From assembly GCF_029502005.1 (NCBI RefSeq), contig NZ_JAMQOT010000002.1:186001-250000 (forward strand): a DNA stretch of 64,000 nucleotides, in the 5' to 3' direction. A model generated the notes under the pieces. That model made no database searches and was not told where the DNA came from. It saw nothing but the letters and a program-made list of their open reading frames with translations. Shown here piece after piece: positions 50,903 to 60,068 of this stretch. A program made the translations under genes and the position numbers. This DNA is from Natrinema salsiterrestre. Its GTDB lineage: Archaea > Halobacteriota > Halobacteria > Halobacteriales > Natrialbaceae. The stretch's first letter is position 1. Each line of letters begins with the position of its first letter.

Positions 50903-51291
50903 GCGACTCCGAGCGCGTCCCCGACGCGGGCTTCGACGAGTGGCTCGACGCCGCCGAAGACGGCAAGGGCTACTACCTCGAGTGTGCGAACGGTCACGGC
51001 TCCCTGCCGCCCCGTCGGGTCTGCCCCGACTGCGGGTCGACCGATCTCGAGGAGGTCGACCTGCCCGAGACGGGCGAAATCCAGACGTACACCGTCACGC
51101 ACGTCCCGACGCCGGCGTTCGAGGAGGACGCTCCCTACGCGACGGCCGTCGTCGACTTCGGTCCCGTTCGGCTCACCGGACAGGTCGTCGGAACGGATCC
51201 GGACGACGTCGAGACCGGGCTGACGGTCGCTCTCGAGATCACGGTCTCAGAGACGACGGACGAGCGCGTGATCGGGCTTCGGCCGGCCTGA
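50899..51291 (+). CDS. Thiolase-associated OB-fold/Zn-ribbon subunit (DUF35)
   Basis: A 130-residue DUF35/ChsH2-like protein. The N-terminal zinc-ribbon-like segment has C-x2-C (CPDC) near residue 40 with C28 upstream (CANGHG), followed by the OB-fold beta strands (IQTYTVTHVPTPAFEED, FGPVRLTGQVVG). In haloarchaea this is the beta subunit required for thiolase activity (PhaA/BktB type), and in other archaea the partner that links thiolase to HMG-CoA synthase. It overlaps the thiolase gene (ATGA), showing stoichiometric co-translation. Confidence 0.92.
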   Translation: MSDSERVPDAGFDEWLDAAEDGKGYYLECANGHGSLPPRRVCPDCGSTDLEEVDLPETGEIQTYTVTHVPTPAFEEDAPYATAVVDFGPVRLTGQVVGTDPDDVETGLTVALEITVSETTDERVIGLRPA

Positions 51292-51351
51292 ATCGGCGGG
51301 ATCGTCCCTCTTTTCGGCGCGGTCGGACGACCGTGTCGCTCCCTCGCCGGT

Positions 51352-51365
51352 GGATATTTTTATCC
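51352..51365 (+). promoter_or_regulatory. Palindromic TATA region of the DUF502 gene
   Basis: GGATA-TTTT-TATCC is a perfect five-base inverted repeat, 20-33 bases before the ATG at 51385. Its AT-rich centre sits at the right distance for a leaderless promoter. Confidence 0.5.
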
Positions 51366-51384
51366 GTGCGGGCAGAACGGCGGT

Positions 51385-52056
51385 ATGAACGTCTCGGCCG
51401 CCATCAAGAGCAGCTTCATCGCGGGATTGATCCTCGTCGCTCCGCTCGTAGTCACGCTGTACGTCCTGCGATTCCTCGTCAACTGGACCGTCCGATTCGT
51501 CGATCCGGTCGTCGACGCCGCGGGACTGACGCGGTATACGGCCAATGTCGAAATCGTCGCGCAGTTGCTGGCCGTCGCGGTCATCCTGGCGGCGATCGTC
51601 GCGCTCGGCTTCCTCGCCCAGCGGAGCGTCGGTCGGCACCTGTTCGGAAACGTCGGTCGACTCGTCAACGTCGTCCCCCTCGTCAGCACGATCTACTCGA
51701 GCGTGCGACAGGTCGCCGACGCTCTGGTCGAGCGGCGGACGGCCTACGAGAGCGTCGTGCTGGTGGAATACCCCCGCGAGGACGTATACATGATCGGACT
51801 GGTGACGGGAGAGAGCCCGGAAGCGGTCGCCGACTTCGCGGGAGGGGACGTCTACAACGTTTTTCTGCCGAACAGCCCGAACCCGACCGGCGGGAAACTG
51901 GTGTTGCTCTCCGAGGATCAGGTCCACGAGATCGACATGAGCGTCCGCCGCGGAATGCGCCTGATCGTCACGACCGGGATGGGCGAGGAACGGGAGTCAG
52001 CGACGCTACCGACGCTCGACTCCCCCGCGGCGGAATCTCCCGAGACGGCCGACTAG
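51385..52056 (+). CDS. DUF502 membrane protein
   Basis: A 223-residue DUF502 family protein. The first helix FIAGLILVAPLVVTLYVLRFLVN (residues 11-33) and the second (VEIVAQLLAVAVILAAIVALGF) bracket a loop. The soluble part shows PLVSTIYSSVRQVADAL, YPREDVYMIGLVTGE, VFLPNSPNPTGGKLVLLSEDQVHEIDMSVRRGMRLIVTTGM, all typical of the family. Its function is unknown in archaea; members contribute to membrane integrity in plants and bacteria. It is convergent with the alpha/beta hydrolase gene with a four-base 3' overlap. Confidence 0.9.
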   Translation: MNVSAAIKSSFIAGLILVAPLVVTLYVLRFLVNWTVRFVDPVVDAAGLTRYTANVEIVAQLLAVAVILAAIVALGFLAQRSVGRHLFGNVGRLVNVVPLVSTIYSSVRQVADALVERRTAYESVVLVEYPREDVYMIGLVTGESPEAVADFAGGDVYNVFLPNSPNPTGGKLVLLSEDQVHEIDMSVRRGMRLIVTTGMGEERESATLPTLDSPAAESPETAD

Positions 52057-52997
52057 TCGCCGGTACCGAGATCGGCTCGCGGGAGTTCGGCGCGCAGGTA
52101 CTCGACGAACTTGTCGGGGTGTTCGGCGTGGGGCAACTGGGTCGCGTAGTCGATGACGACCAGGTCGAGATCGGCGGCCTCGGCGAGGTCCCGGCCGTCC
52201 CGGAGCGGGACGAGTTCGGCGTCGCGGCCCCAGACGAGCGTGGTCGGCGTCTCGAGGGCGGCCAGCTCCGTTGCGAGGTCGAAGTCGGCGTTGAGGGAGC
52301 CGGCGGCGAAGGACGCGGGGGCGTAGCGCGCGCCGGGCTGGTGGGCGCTGTCCCAGGCGTAGGCGACTTCGTCCGGATCGATCCGGTCGGAGTCGTAGTA
52401 GCCGTCGCGATCGTAGAAGTACCGGATCGAGGGTTTGCTCGCGAGCAGGTTGTACAGCGTCGTGCCGACGATGGGCGTCCGCAGGAGCGTTCGGACCCAC
52501 GGCCGTTCGTCGGTCGTCTCGCCGGTCGGACAGATCAACACGAGGCGTTCGAATGCGGTCTCGTCGGCGGCGTCGACCGCGAACGCGCCGGTGAGCGACG
52601 ATGCGAGGACGATCGGCTCGTCGGTCACGTCGGCGGCGAAGTCGCGGAGGAATTCGGCGTACAGCGTCGCGGAGTAGACCAGCGGCGGCCGCTCCGAGCG
52701 GCCGAATCCCGGGAGATCGACCGCGTACACGTGGTAGTCCTCGGCCAATCGCTCGACGATCGGCTCGAACTCGTGACTGCTCGCCCCCGTGTAGATCCCG
52801 TGGAGGAGGAGCATGTCCGGATCGTTCGGATCGCCGGCGACGGTGTAGGTCGTCTCGATCCCGCGCCAGCGATACGTCCGTTCGATACCGGGAAGGGGGC
52901 TCTCGAGATCGCTTGCACGCTGCTTGAGCAGGCGATTGCCGAGGACCGCACCGCCGACGGTTCCGAGGGCCGCACCGAGGACTGTTCGGGCTTTCAT
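52053..52997 (-). CDS. Alpha/beta hydrolase with N-terminal membrane anchor
   Basis: A 314-residue hydrolase. The first 22 residues (VLGAALGTVGGAVLGNRLL) could be a weak membrane anchor. The core has LLLHGIYTGASSHEF (oxyanion hole at LHG), VYAVDLPGFGRSERPP, and a nucleophile elbow ASSLTGAF with S134 as candidate nucleophile in place of the classic G-x-S-x-G. The histidine is in QLPHAEHPDKF. The lid region contains DRDGYYDSDRI. It probably cleaves an ester or lipid-like substrate; no specific class is evident. It is convergent with the DUF502 gene. Confidence 0.85.
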   Translation of the reverse strand: MKARTVLGAALGTVGGAVLGNRLLKQRASDLESPLPGIERTYRWRGIETTYTVAGDPNDPDMLLLHGIYTGASSHEFEPIVERLAEDYHVYAVDLPGFGRSERPPLVYSATLYAEFLRDFAADVTDEPIVLASSLTGAFAVDAADETAFERLVLICPTGETTDERPWVRTLLRTPIVGTTLYNLLASKPSIRYFYDRDGYYDSDRIDPDEVAYAWDSAHQPGARYAPASFAAGSLNADFDLATELAALETPTTLVWGRDAELVPLRDGRDLAEAADLDLVVIDYATQLPHAEHPDKFVEYLRAELPRADLGTGD

Positions 52998-53140
52998 ACG
53001 GGGAGATAAGTCGTCGATGCTCTTAGGTTTCGGGTTCGGTTCGGATCTCGTGCGAATCGGTCGGCGTAGCGAGGGGAACCCAACGCCCAGCGATCGAGAA
53101 CCGACCCCCGGCGGCCACTCCCCAATCCCGGAGATTCGAC

Positions 53141-54235
53141 CTACTCAGTGCCCGAGTCCGCATCGGCGTCGGTCTCGAGGTTCTCGACGCAGGCCGCGAC
53201 GGGCGCGAGCACGTCGCCGGCGATCGAGTAGGGGTCGGTCTCGCCCCGGCGGACGGCGTCGGCGAGGTCGTCGATCCCGCCGCTCGCGGCGAGTTCGTCC
53301 TCGAGCATGGCGTGGACGTCCTCGCGAAGCAGGGTGCGGATCTCTTCGGCGTAGCGCTGACGGGCCTTCTCGGCGCGGGTGCCGGAGTCCACGAGGTACG
53401 TGCGGTGATTCGCGAGTTCGTCGATGAAGGTCTCGACGCCGGTCCCCTTCGTGGCGACCGTTTCGACGATGGGTGGCGTCCAGCCGTCTTCCGAATCGTC
53501 TCCCTCGCCGACCTCGTCCCGGCCGTTCCCGCCGCCCATCGCGCCGGCACCGTGGTGGCCGCCACCGCCGAGTCCGCCCTCCTCGCCGAGGTGGACCATC
53601 TCCCGCAGTTCCTGCACCGTTCTGTCCGCCCCGTCGCGGTCGGCCTTGTTGACGACGAAGACGTCGGCGATCTCGAGGATGCCCGCTTTCAGCGTCTGGA
53701 TGTCGTCGCCGGAGCCGGGCGGGACGAGGACGGCGACGGTGTCGGCGGTGCGGACGATGTCGATCTCGTTTTGCCCGGCACCGACGGTCTCGATGATGAC
53801 CTTGTCCTTGCCGAAGGCGTCCATCGCCTTGACCGCGTCCGCGGTCGCCGTCGAGAGGCCGCCGAGCGTCCCGCGAGCGCTCATCGAGCGCACGAAGACG
53901 TCCATGTCGCCGACGGTCGAGGCCATCCGGATCCGGTCCCCGAGGACCGCACCGCCGGTGAACGGCGAGGAGGGGTCGATCGCGATAACGCCGACCGTCT
54001 CGCCGCGGTCGCGGTACTCCTCGGCGAGTTTGTCGACCAGCGTCGACTTGCCCGCGCCGGGGCTGCCCGTGATTCCGATCACGTCGGCGTTGCCCGTGTG
54101 CGCGTACAGTTCCGAGACGAGATCGCGGTAGCCCGGCGACCGGTTCTCGATCTTCGAGATGACCCGAGCGAGCGCGCGGTGTTCACCCGCCAGTAGCGCC
54201 TCGAGGAGCGCTTCGTCGTCGGGATCCATGCTCAT
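53141..54235 (-). CDS. meaB: MeaB-type G protein for methylmalonyl-CoA mutase
   Basis: A 364-residue GTPase that protects and reloads methylmalonyl-CoA mutase with adenosylcobalamin. P-loop GSPGAGKST (57-65), [18 protein letters not shown] (switch region), [15 protein letters not shown] (Walker B area), and [12 protein letters not shown] (guanine specificity, NKxD). An unusual insertion rich in Gly/His ([17 protein letters not shown]) lies after the NKxD region, near residue 230. The ATG at 54235 overlaps the stop of the B12-binding subunit gene (ATGA). In its usual role it acts with the mutase in propionate and branched-chain breakdown. Confidence 0.95.
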   Translation of the reverse strand: MSMDPDDEALLEALLAGEHRALARVISKIENRSPGYRDLVSELYAHTGNADVIGITGSPGAGKSTLVDKLAEEYRDRGETVGVIAIDPSSPFTGGAVLGDRIRMASTVGDMDVFVRSMSARGTLGGLSTATADAVKAMDAFGKDKVIIETVGAGQNEIDIVRTADTVAVLVPPGSGDDIQTLKAGILEIADVFVVNKADRDGADRTVQELREMVHLGEEGGLGGGGHHGAGAMGGGNGRDEVGEGDDSEDGWTPPIVETVATKGTGVETFIDELANHRTYLVDSGTRAEKARQRYAEEIRTLLREDVHAMLEDELAASGGIDDLADAVRRGETDPYSIAGDVLAPVAACVENLETDADADSGTE

Positions 54236-54648
54236 CGCTGCGGCGCGTTCTCGCGAACGAACTCGATGGTCTCCTCGATCGAGGTCCCGGGGCCGAAGAT
54301 GGCCGCGACGCCGGCGTCTTTGAGCCCCTCGCGGTCCTCCTCCGGGATGACGCCGCCGGCGAGGACCAGCGTGTCGTCTTTGGCGCCGTACTCCTCGAGG
54401 CCGTCCATGATCTTCGGGACGAGCGTGTCGTGAGCGCCCGAGAGAATAGAGATGCCGAGCACGTCGACGTCCTCCTGGACGGCGGCCTGAACGATTTCCT
54501 CCGGCGCTTTGTGCAGTCCGGAGTAGATGACCTCGAAGCCGGCGTCCCGGAACGCCCGCGCGATGACGTGGGCACCGCGATCGTGACCGTCGAGCCCGAC
54601 TTTGGCGACGAGACACCGAATCGACTCCGCTTCCTGTTCGCTGCTCAT
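54232..54648 (-). CDS. Methylmalonyl-CoA mutase, cobalamin-binding (small) subunit
   Basis: A 138-residue B12-binding domain. The cobalamin lower-ligand motif D-x-H-x2-G is [10 protein letters not shown] (D20, H22, G25), with [16 protein letters not shown] and [20 protein letters not shown] as the base-binding segments (SxL and GG). In archaea methylmalonyl-CoA mutase is split; this is the small subunit, and the large catalytic subunit is not in the window. The next gene, meaB, is coupled to it. The pair belongs to the propionyl-CoA to succinyl-CoA route, which fits the acyl-CoA carboxyltransferase at 14988-16787. Confidence 0.95.
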   Translation of the reverse strand: MSSEQEAESIRCLVAKVGLDGHDRGAHVIARAFRDAGFEVIYSGLHKAPEEIVQAAVQEDVDVLGISILSGAHDTLVPKIMDGLEEYGAKDDTLVLAGGVIPEEDREGLKDAGVAAIFGPGTSIEETIEFVRENAPQR

Positions 54649-54838
54649 ACGGGCACGTACCCGAGCCGACTGTTTGACTTTAACGGAAAATGGTTGTGTT
54701 ATTCGGTGTCGTGGACTTCCCTCGGGAGCGGTCGGAGTAACGTCGGTTCGGGTAGTGGCGACCCCCGCCTCGTCGGTCAGATACTGTGTATTGTTATCGA
54801 ACCACAACTATTTTGCCCGGACGGCGTAACCACGTGCC

Positions 54839-57280
54839 ATGGATCGGGATGCTAAACGAACAATTGGGGAACAGTTTACCCCTCGAGAACGGACGCGTCG
54901 CGGCGTTCTCGCTGCCGTTCTCGGAGGCGGTATGGTGGGTGCGACCGCCACGCCACTGCGGGGCTATCTCGATCGCTTCGCTCCGTTTAGTGGGTCGGTC
55001 TGGGATACCGTCGGAGACGACCTCCCGGAGCAGGTGGAGAGTCCCTACGGATCCGCGACACTCAGATACGACGGCGACGGCGTCCCACACGTCCAGGCCG
55101 ACTCGGAAGAAGCGCTCTACTTCGCCGCCGGCTACGCTCAGGGGGCCGACCGCCTGTTCCAGATGGACCTCCAGCGGCGGCAGATGCGCGGCCGGCTCTC
55201 GGCCATCGTCGGTGACCGTGCGCTCCCCTCCGACCGATTCCACGTGAAGATGGATTTTGCCGGCGCGGCGGCTGCCAGCTGGGATCTCGTCCGGGACACC
55301 GAATCCGGCCGGCTCACAGCGGCGTTCGCTGCGGGCGTCAACCGACACCTCGATCGGCCGCTGCCACAGGAGTTCGACCTGCTGGAGTACCGGCCCGAAC
55401 CCTGGCAACCGGTCGATACGTTACTCGCATCGATTCAGATCGCCTGGGGACTGACCGGCAGCTTTCGGACCCTGCGCAAGGAGACGATCGCGGCCGAAAT
55501 GGGGACGGAGACCGCCGAGACGCTGTTGCCCGACCGACTCGACCACGACGCGACTATTCTGGACCACAGCGGTGACACGGCCGAGAACGCGGGGACGACC
55601 CCATCGACCGGCCGGCGACGGATCGATCCCGAGTTGACACGATGGGTGTCGACGTTCGAGTCCCCGCCCGACGTCGGCTCGAACTCGTGGGTCGTCTCGG
55701 GCGATCACACGCGTTCGGGCTCGCCGATCGTGGCGAACGACCCGCACCTGACGCTGATGGCGCCGCCGGTCTGGTACGAGATGCACCTCGAGGGGCCCGA
55801 AACGCACACCAGAGGGGTCACCTTCCCCGGCATCCCCTTCGTCGTCATCGGCGAGAACGAATCGGGCGCGTGGGGACTCACCAACGCCGGTGCCGATACC
55901 ATCGACTTCTACGAGTACGAGACGGAGGACGGCCGCTACCGCTACGGGGACGAGTTCCGGGAGTTCGATGAGGAGGACCGGATGATCGAAGTCGCCGACG
56001 GGCGCGACCGTGAGATTACCGTACGGAAGACCGTCCACGGTCCCGTCCTCGGAACCGAAAGCGACGGCGACGAGCTCAGAAGTCAGGTCGCGGTCTCCTG
56101 GGTCGGGTTGACTGCCACCCGGACGAGCGAAGCGATCCTCGAGCTCGGGCGGAGCGACGGGATTGCCGACGTACGGGACGCGCTCCGACGATTCGACCTT
56201 CCGACCCAGAATTTCGTGTACGCCGACCGCGACGGCAATACGCTCTATCGCGTCACGGGGAAGGTACCGGTCCGGCAGACGGACGGCGATCCCGTCCCCG
56301 GAAACCGGGTGTTCGACGGCTCCAGTCGGGAGGGCGAGTGGCCGGGCTTCGTCCCGTACGGCGAGTCCACCTGGGACGGGTTCGTTCCCTACGAGGAGAT
56401 GCCCCACGTCGTCGATCCCGACTACATCGGAACGGCGAATCAACGGATCATCGACGACGCCGACTACCCGTACTACTTCGCGGAAGCCTATTCCACGCCG
56501 TTCCGAGGAATCCGGCTCTGGAACCGACTCGACGGGCGCGTCGAAAGCGATCGACCGGTCACCCGGGAGTTCATGCGCGATCTCCAGCGCGATACCCACG
56601 ACGAGCGGGCGGCGATGTTCGTCCCGACGATGATAGACGAAGGAGCGGATGCCGTCGACGGCGCGACAGCGGACCTACTCGAAGATCTCGAGGGATGGGA
56701 GTATCGGATGGATCGGCGCTCGCGGGCCGCACTCGTCTTCGCACGGTTTCTCCCTCACTATCGCGACGTCGTCTTCCGATCACGACTGGCGGAGGGACTG
56801 GACAGTCGACGCGACCCCGAGGAGTACTACGGCAACGACTGGGTCCTCATCACGCTCCCGCCGGACTCGCCGTGGTTCCCCGACGGTCGGAGCGCTGCGA
56901 TCGCCGAAGCGCTCGACCGCACCGCCGCGGAACTCGAGGAGAACGGGTGGGAGACCTTCGGTGATTACAACACGACGGCGATCGACCATCCCTTCGACCG
57001 GGAGTGGCTGAACTATCCGCGCTATGCGACGGACGGCTCTGCGGCGTCGCTCAACAATTTCCGCACGGAGAGCGACGTCGGGAGTAGCTGGCGACAGCTC
57101 TGTCCGATGGACAAGTCACGCGGCCCATCGCGGGGCGCGTTCCCGGGTGGCAACGACGGCTCTCCGTTCTCCGACCACTATGCCGACCAGCTACAGCAGT
57201 GGGCCGACGGGGAGTACAAACCGATCCCGCTCGCGACACCGGATACCACTGCCGTCCGGTTCACGGAGGGCGACGAATGA
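54839..57280 (+). CDS. Tat-exported penicillin acylase-family Ntn hydrolase
   Basis: An 813-residue N-terminal-nucleophile hydrolase. A Tat signal (ERTRRGVLAAVLGG, R20 R21) precedes a lipid-free hydrophobic stretch. The proenzyme is split at G280-S281 in DVGSNSWVVSG, so S281 becomes the catalytic N-terminus of the beta chain. The alpha-chain part includes YAQGADRLFQMDLQRRQ, and the beta part IVANDPHLTLMAPPVWYEMHL, plus SGAWGLTNAG and NFVYADRDGNTLYRVTGK. Members cleave amides such as acyl-homoserine lactones, beta-lactams or other acylated amines. It is likely extracellular. It is translationally coupled to the next gene. Confidence 0.92.
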   Translation: MDRDAKRTIGEQFTPRERTRRGVLAAVLGGGMVGATATPLRGYLDRFAPFSGSVWDTVGDDLPEQVESPYGSATLRYDGDGVPHVQADSEEALYFAAGYAQGADRLFQMDLQRRQMRGRLSAIVGDRALPSDRFHVKMDFAGAAAASWDLVRDTESGRLTAAFAAGVNRHLDRPLPQEFDLLEYRPEPWQPVDTLLASIQIAWGLTGSFRTLRKETIAAEMGTETAETLLPDRLDHDATILDHSGDTAENAGTTPSTGRRRIDPELTRWVSTFESPPDVGSNSWVVSGDHTRSGSPIVANDPHLTLMAPPVWYEMHLEGPETHTRGVTFPGIPFVVIGENESGAWGLTNAGADTIDFYEYETEDGRYRYGDEFREFDEEDRMIEVADGRDREITVRKTVHGPVLGTESDGDELRSQVAVSWVGLTATRTSEAILELGRSDGIADVRDALRRFDLPTQNFVYADRDGNTLYRVTGKVPVRQTDGDPVPGNRVFDGSSREGEWPGFVPYGESTWDGFVPYEEMPHVVDPDYIGTANQRIIDDADYPYYFAEAYSTPFRGIRLWNRLDGRVESDRPVTREFMRDLQRDTHDERAAMFVPTMIDEGADAVDGATADLLEDLEGWEYRMDRRSRAALVFARFLPHYRDVVFRSRLAEGLDSRRDPEEYYGNDWVLITLPPDSPWFPDGRSAAIAEALDRTAAELEENGWETFGDYNTTAIDHPFDREWLNYPRYATDGSAASLNNFRTESDVGSSWRQLCPMDKSRGPSRGAFPGGNDGSPFSDHYADQLQQWADGEYKPIPLATPDTTAVRFTEGDE

Positions 57281-57618
57281 GTTCGATCGGGGCGTGGCTC
57301 GACGAGACTCGAGCTGACGATCGCCGCCGGCGGCTACTGGTCGCCGGTGGGGTCGTCTTCGGACTCGCGTTCGCGTGGGTCCACTGGCTCGGGTTCGTCG
57401 CCGGTGGAGCGGTCGTGGCGCTGCCACAGCCGTCGATTCGCCGCGGCGTCCTCGCCGGACTCGGATTCGGCCTGTTGTCCGCACTCGCCTTCGGCGGGTG
57501 GATCGCAACGGCTGGCGTCCTCGATACGTATCTCACGATGGAGCAGGTACTCGTCGTTAGCGTCGTGATTCCGCCGGCGTGTGCACTGTTCGGATCGCTC
57601 GTTCGCGGACTCCGATGA
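57277..57618 (+). CDS. Small membrane protein coupled to the acylase
   Basis: A 113-residue membrane protein with about three or four hydrophobic helices (near 22-40, 41-60, 68-85 and 90-110). The N-terminus (GAWLDETRADDRRRRLL) is hydrophilic and basic. No family is recognised. Its ATG overlaps the acylase stop (ATGA), so the two are made together, and it could anchor or assist the exported enzyme. Confidence 0.7.
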   Translation: MSSIGAWLDETRADDRRRRLLVAGGVVFGLAFAWVHWLGFVAGGAVVALPQPSIRRGVLAGLGFGLLSALAFGGWIATAGVLDTYLTMEQVLVVSVVIPPACALFGSLVRGLR

Positions 57619-57762
57619 TACCACCAGAACGCGCGAACGAGCCGTTAGTCGTCGGAATGTCATACTATCAGTACGATTCCCTCTCAGCGAAACCGTACCG
57701 AACCAAAGGCTAAAGAACGAAACGACCGAACATTCCGTTAATGACTATCGTTCGTCTATTGC

Positions 57763-57769
57763 GGAGGGA
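57763..57769 (+). promoter_or_regulatory. Shine-Dalgarno site deciding the start of the HD-domain gene
   Basis: GGAGGGA lies six bases before a GTG at 57776. Strong Shine-Dalgarno sites are uncommon in haloarchaea, so it supports GTG 57776 as the start rather than a far-upstream in-frame ATG. Confidence 0.6.
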
Positions 57770-57775
57770 TCTATC

Positions 57776-58450
57776 GTGGGCGTTGAAATAAAAGAAACCC
57801 GAGTGAGCGACGCCGAGTTCGAGGAGATGAAAGGGTTCGTCTTCGAGTATCTCGCGGCCAGCGTCGAGAAGGAAGAGGAAGGCGGCCGCATGCGGTGGTA
57901 TCCCTGGCACTCCGCGGAGTACCGGCACAACCACATCCTCAACGTCGTCGACATCGCGACCGATATCGCCGAGGAGGAAGGCGCGGACATTGACGTCACC
58001 CGCGTCGCCGCCCTCTTCCACGACGTCGCCAAACTCGAGACCGATCAGGAACTCCACGCCGAAGCCGGCGCTCGCGTCGCCCGCGAGTACCTCGAGTCCC
58101 GCGCCGACTACCCCGAGTCGTTCATTCAGCAGGTGTGTCGCGCCATCGAACACCACTCCTATCAGGGCGATCTGACCGACCTCGCGCTCGAGACACAGTG
58201 TCTCATCGAGGCCGATCTGCTCGACAAGGTCGGCGCGAACGGCACCGCGCTGATGCTGTTGCGGATGGGCTATGAGGCCCGTACGCACATGGACTGCGAC
58301 GAGATGGTCGAGCGCGTCCTCGAACGCGGCTACGACGCCGCCTCGCGCGTGCAGAGCGACACCGCCGAGAGCATCGCCCACCAGCGCCTGAAACGCGTCA
58401 AGTGGTTCAGCGAGTGGCTCGAGGACGAGATCGCCGCGCTGGGCGAGTGA
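57776..58450 (+). CDS. HD-domain phosphohydrolase
   Basis: A 224-residue HD-superfamily protein. The metal-binding set is H51/H53 (YRHNHIL), HD at H82 D83 (LFHDVAKLE), a pair H-H (AIEHHSYQG), and a later D (EADLLDKVG). HD proteins hydrolyse phosphate bonds in nucleotides or cyclic dinucleotides; the substrate is unknown. The acidic lead (MGVEIKETRVSDAEFEEMKGFVFEYLAA) and the C-terminal helix (LKRVKWFSEWLEDE) lie outside the catalytic core. The GTG start is backed by a strong ribosome-binding site. Confidence 0.88.
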   Translation: MGVEIKETRVSDAEFEEMKGFVFEYLAASVEKEEEGGRMRWYPWHSAEYRHNHILNVVDIATDIAEEEGADIDVTRVAALFHDVAKLETDQELHAEAGARVAREYLESRADYPESFIQQVCRAIEHHSYQGDLTDLALETQCLIEADLLDKVGANGTALMLLRMGYEARTHMDCDEMVERVLERGYDAASRVQSDTAESIAHQRLKRVKWFSEWLEDEIAALGE

Positions 58451-58646
58451 GCACCGACGGCCGGACGATCCGACTGCGGCCCCCCGGACGGAAGTAATTC
58501 CGAGCGGCCGCTCCGAGAGGGGCCGGCCGATTCGATCGAACTGCTGTCACCGATTCTGCCGGTCGCGCGCCATCCGTCCTCCCGATAGCCGTCATCGCGA
58601 TCGGACCGGCCAGTGCGTTCATATCGATCTGGACTCGAGGAGGCGT

Positions 58647-59174
58647 ATGGGTGCCTCCCGTCCGCCGATCGCCATCGCAGTCGCGATGCTGTGCTGTATC
58701 GCTCTCCTCGCCGTCGCGCCGGCCGCGACGATCGCCCAGCAGTCCGCACCCAGCGTTCAGACCGCTGGCGATTCGAACGGCCAGCCCGTATCGACGTGTC
58801 TCACGGGGACGGGAACGTCGTTCACCGTCGGATCGTCGAACAGCACCAACATCTGGATCCGACTGCACGCCTCGATACTGACCGGCTCCGGCGGCTCAGT
58901 CGGCGCTGAGCTCGTCGGGTCGACCAACGGGACCTCGATCGTCGAGGTCGCTGCCGGCGTACAGTACGGTGCTGACGGGATCTTCGACTTCCTCACGAAC
59001 CCCATCGGATCGTTCGACACGGTCAGCGGATTCTCCCTCCGGCTCCCCATGCTCGAGGACGTGAGGACGGGACTCGGTGCCGAAGAACCGCCCCGGTCCG
59101 ACGATCGGTCGGCCGAGGACGACGGCGATACCGCGGGCTCCGAGGACAGCCCCTTCGAGATGCTCAGGTGTTAG
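58647..59174 (+). CDS. Exported haloarchaeal protein of unknown function (DUF7332-like)
   Basis: A 175-residue protein with a Sec-type signal peptide (IAIAVAMLCCIALLAVAPAATIA, likely cleaved after TIA near residue 29). The body is strand-rich, with CLTGTGTSFTVGSS, WIRLHASILTGSGGSVGAELVGS and VVEVAAGVQYG-type segments. A disordered acidic tail (RSDDRSAEDDGDTAGSEDS) ends in a terminal cysteine. I recall the family DUF7332 with similar segments, but the match is by memory only. The protein is probably at the cell surface. Function is unknown. Confidence 0.65.
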   Translation: MGASRPPIAIAVAMLCCIALLAVAPAATIAQQSAPSVQTAGDSNGQPVSTCLTGTGTSFTVGSSNSTNIWIRLHASILTGSGGSVGAELVGSTNGTSIVEVAAGVQYGADGIFDFLTNPIGSFDTVSGFSLRLPMLEDVRTGLGAEEPPRSDDRSAEDDGDTAGSEDSPFEMLRC

Positions 59175-59240
59175 CCGATTTCGATTCGAGGGGCCGCGAG
59201 GAAACGACCGGCGGAACGGACGCCAGTCGACCGGGCCCAG

Positions 59241-59921
59241 TCAGGTGAGCCGAAGCGTGCCCAGGACGAGAAAGAGCGCGCCGAACCCGACGAGGACGAC
59301 GGCGCTCAGCGCGGCGACCGCGGGGGCGAACGCGTCCACGCGCCGCCCCGCTGCGACCAGCGCCGCCGGATAGGCCACGATCCAGACGGCGATCCCTCCG
59401 AAGAAACCCAGCAACAACGCCGGAGAGCCGGTCTGGACGATCAGGGTTCCCGCGAGCGCCTCCCCGATCGCCGGCGCGTAGGCGAGCACGTCGAGGGTCC
59501 CCGGCTCGAGCAGGCCGACGCCGACGGTGAGCCAGAAGCCGATCTGGTAGGGGTTGGTCAGGGAGAGGACGAGCGTCTTCCGAAATCCCGTCGCAGCGGT
59601 ACGGCCGGTCTCGGTAAACGACGTGGCGGCCCTGGCCTCTCGAACCGCACCGAGGGCGAAGTACAGCATCAGACACCCGCCGGCGAGATAGAGCACGGGA
59701 CGGACGATCGGGGCGCGGTCGAGTACGGCGACGATACCGGCGAGCGTGAGGACGAAGAAGATCGCGTCCGCGAGCATCGCACCGAGTCCGGCCCGGAATC
59801 CGGCCGTCCACCCGCTGACGACGCTCTCCTCGGCGATAATCGCGTTCATCGGTCCCGGGGGAGCCGCGAGCGCGAGCCCGAAGATCACGCCGGCCAGTGC
59901 TGTAATCGGAAGGGAAGCCAT
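59241..59921 (-). CDS. LysE-family amino acid exporter
   Basis: A 226-residue translocator of the LysE/RhtB superfamily with six hydrophobic helices. GLALAAPPGPMNAIIAEESVVSGW is the family N-terminal signature, followed by GAMLADAIFFVLTLAG, TLVLSLTNPYQIGFWLTVG and GFFGGIAVWIVAYPAALVA. It would export amino acids or related metabolites across the cell membrane. The substrate is not determined by sequence. It is a single-gene unit, with the ATG at 59921. Confidence 0.9.
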   Translation of the reverse strand: MASLPITALAGVIFGLALAAPPGPMNAIIAEESVVSGWTAGFRAGLGAMLADAIFFVLTLAGIVAVLDRAPIVRPVLYLAGGCLMLYFALGAVREARAATSFTETGRTAATGFRKTLVLSLTNPYQIGFWLTVGVGLLEPGTLDVLAYAPAIGEALAGTLIVQTGSPALLLGFFGGIAVWIVAYPAALVAAGRRVDAFAPAVAALSAVVLVGFGALFLVLGTLRLT

Positions 59922-60068
59922 GAATTCTGATCCGAAAGAGGCGCGCTGCCGTGAAAAAGACGGTGAGTTCGGCCGAATCGTACTCGTTCAGTACCGGTCT
60001 GCCCACCCGGCCTCCGGGTGTGGGACCGATCGGCCGACCGGATCCGACCGATCGACGCGTCTCACCGC

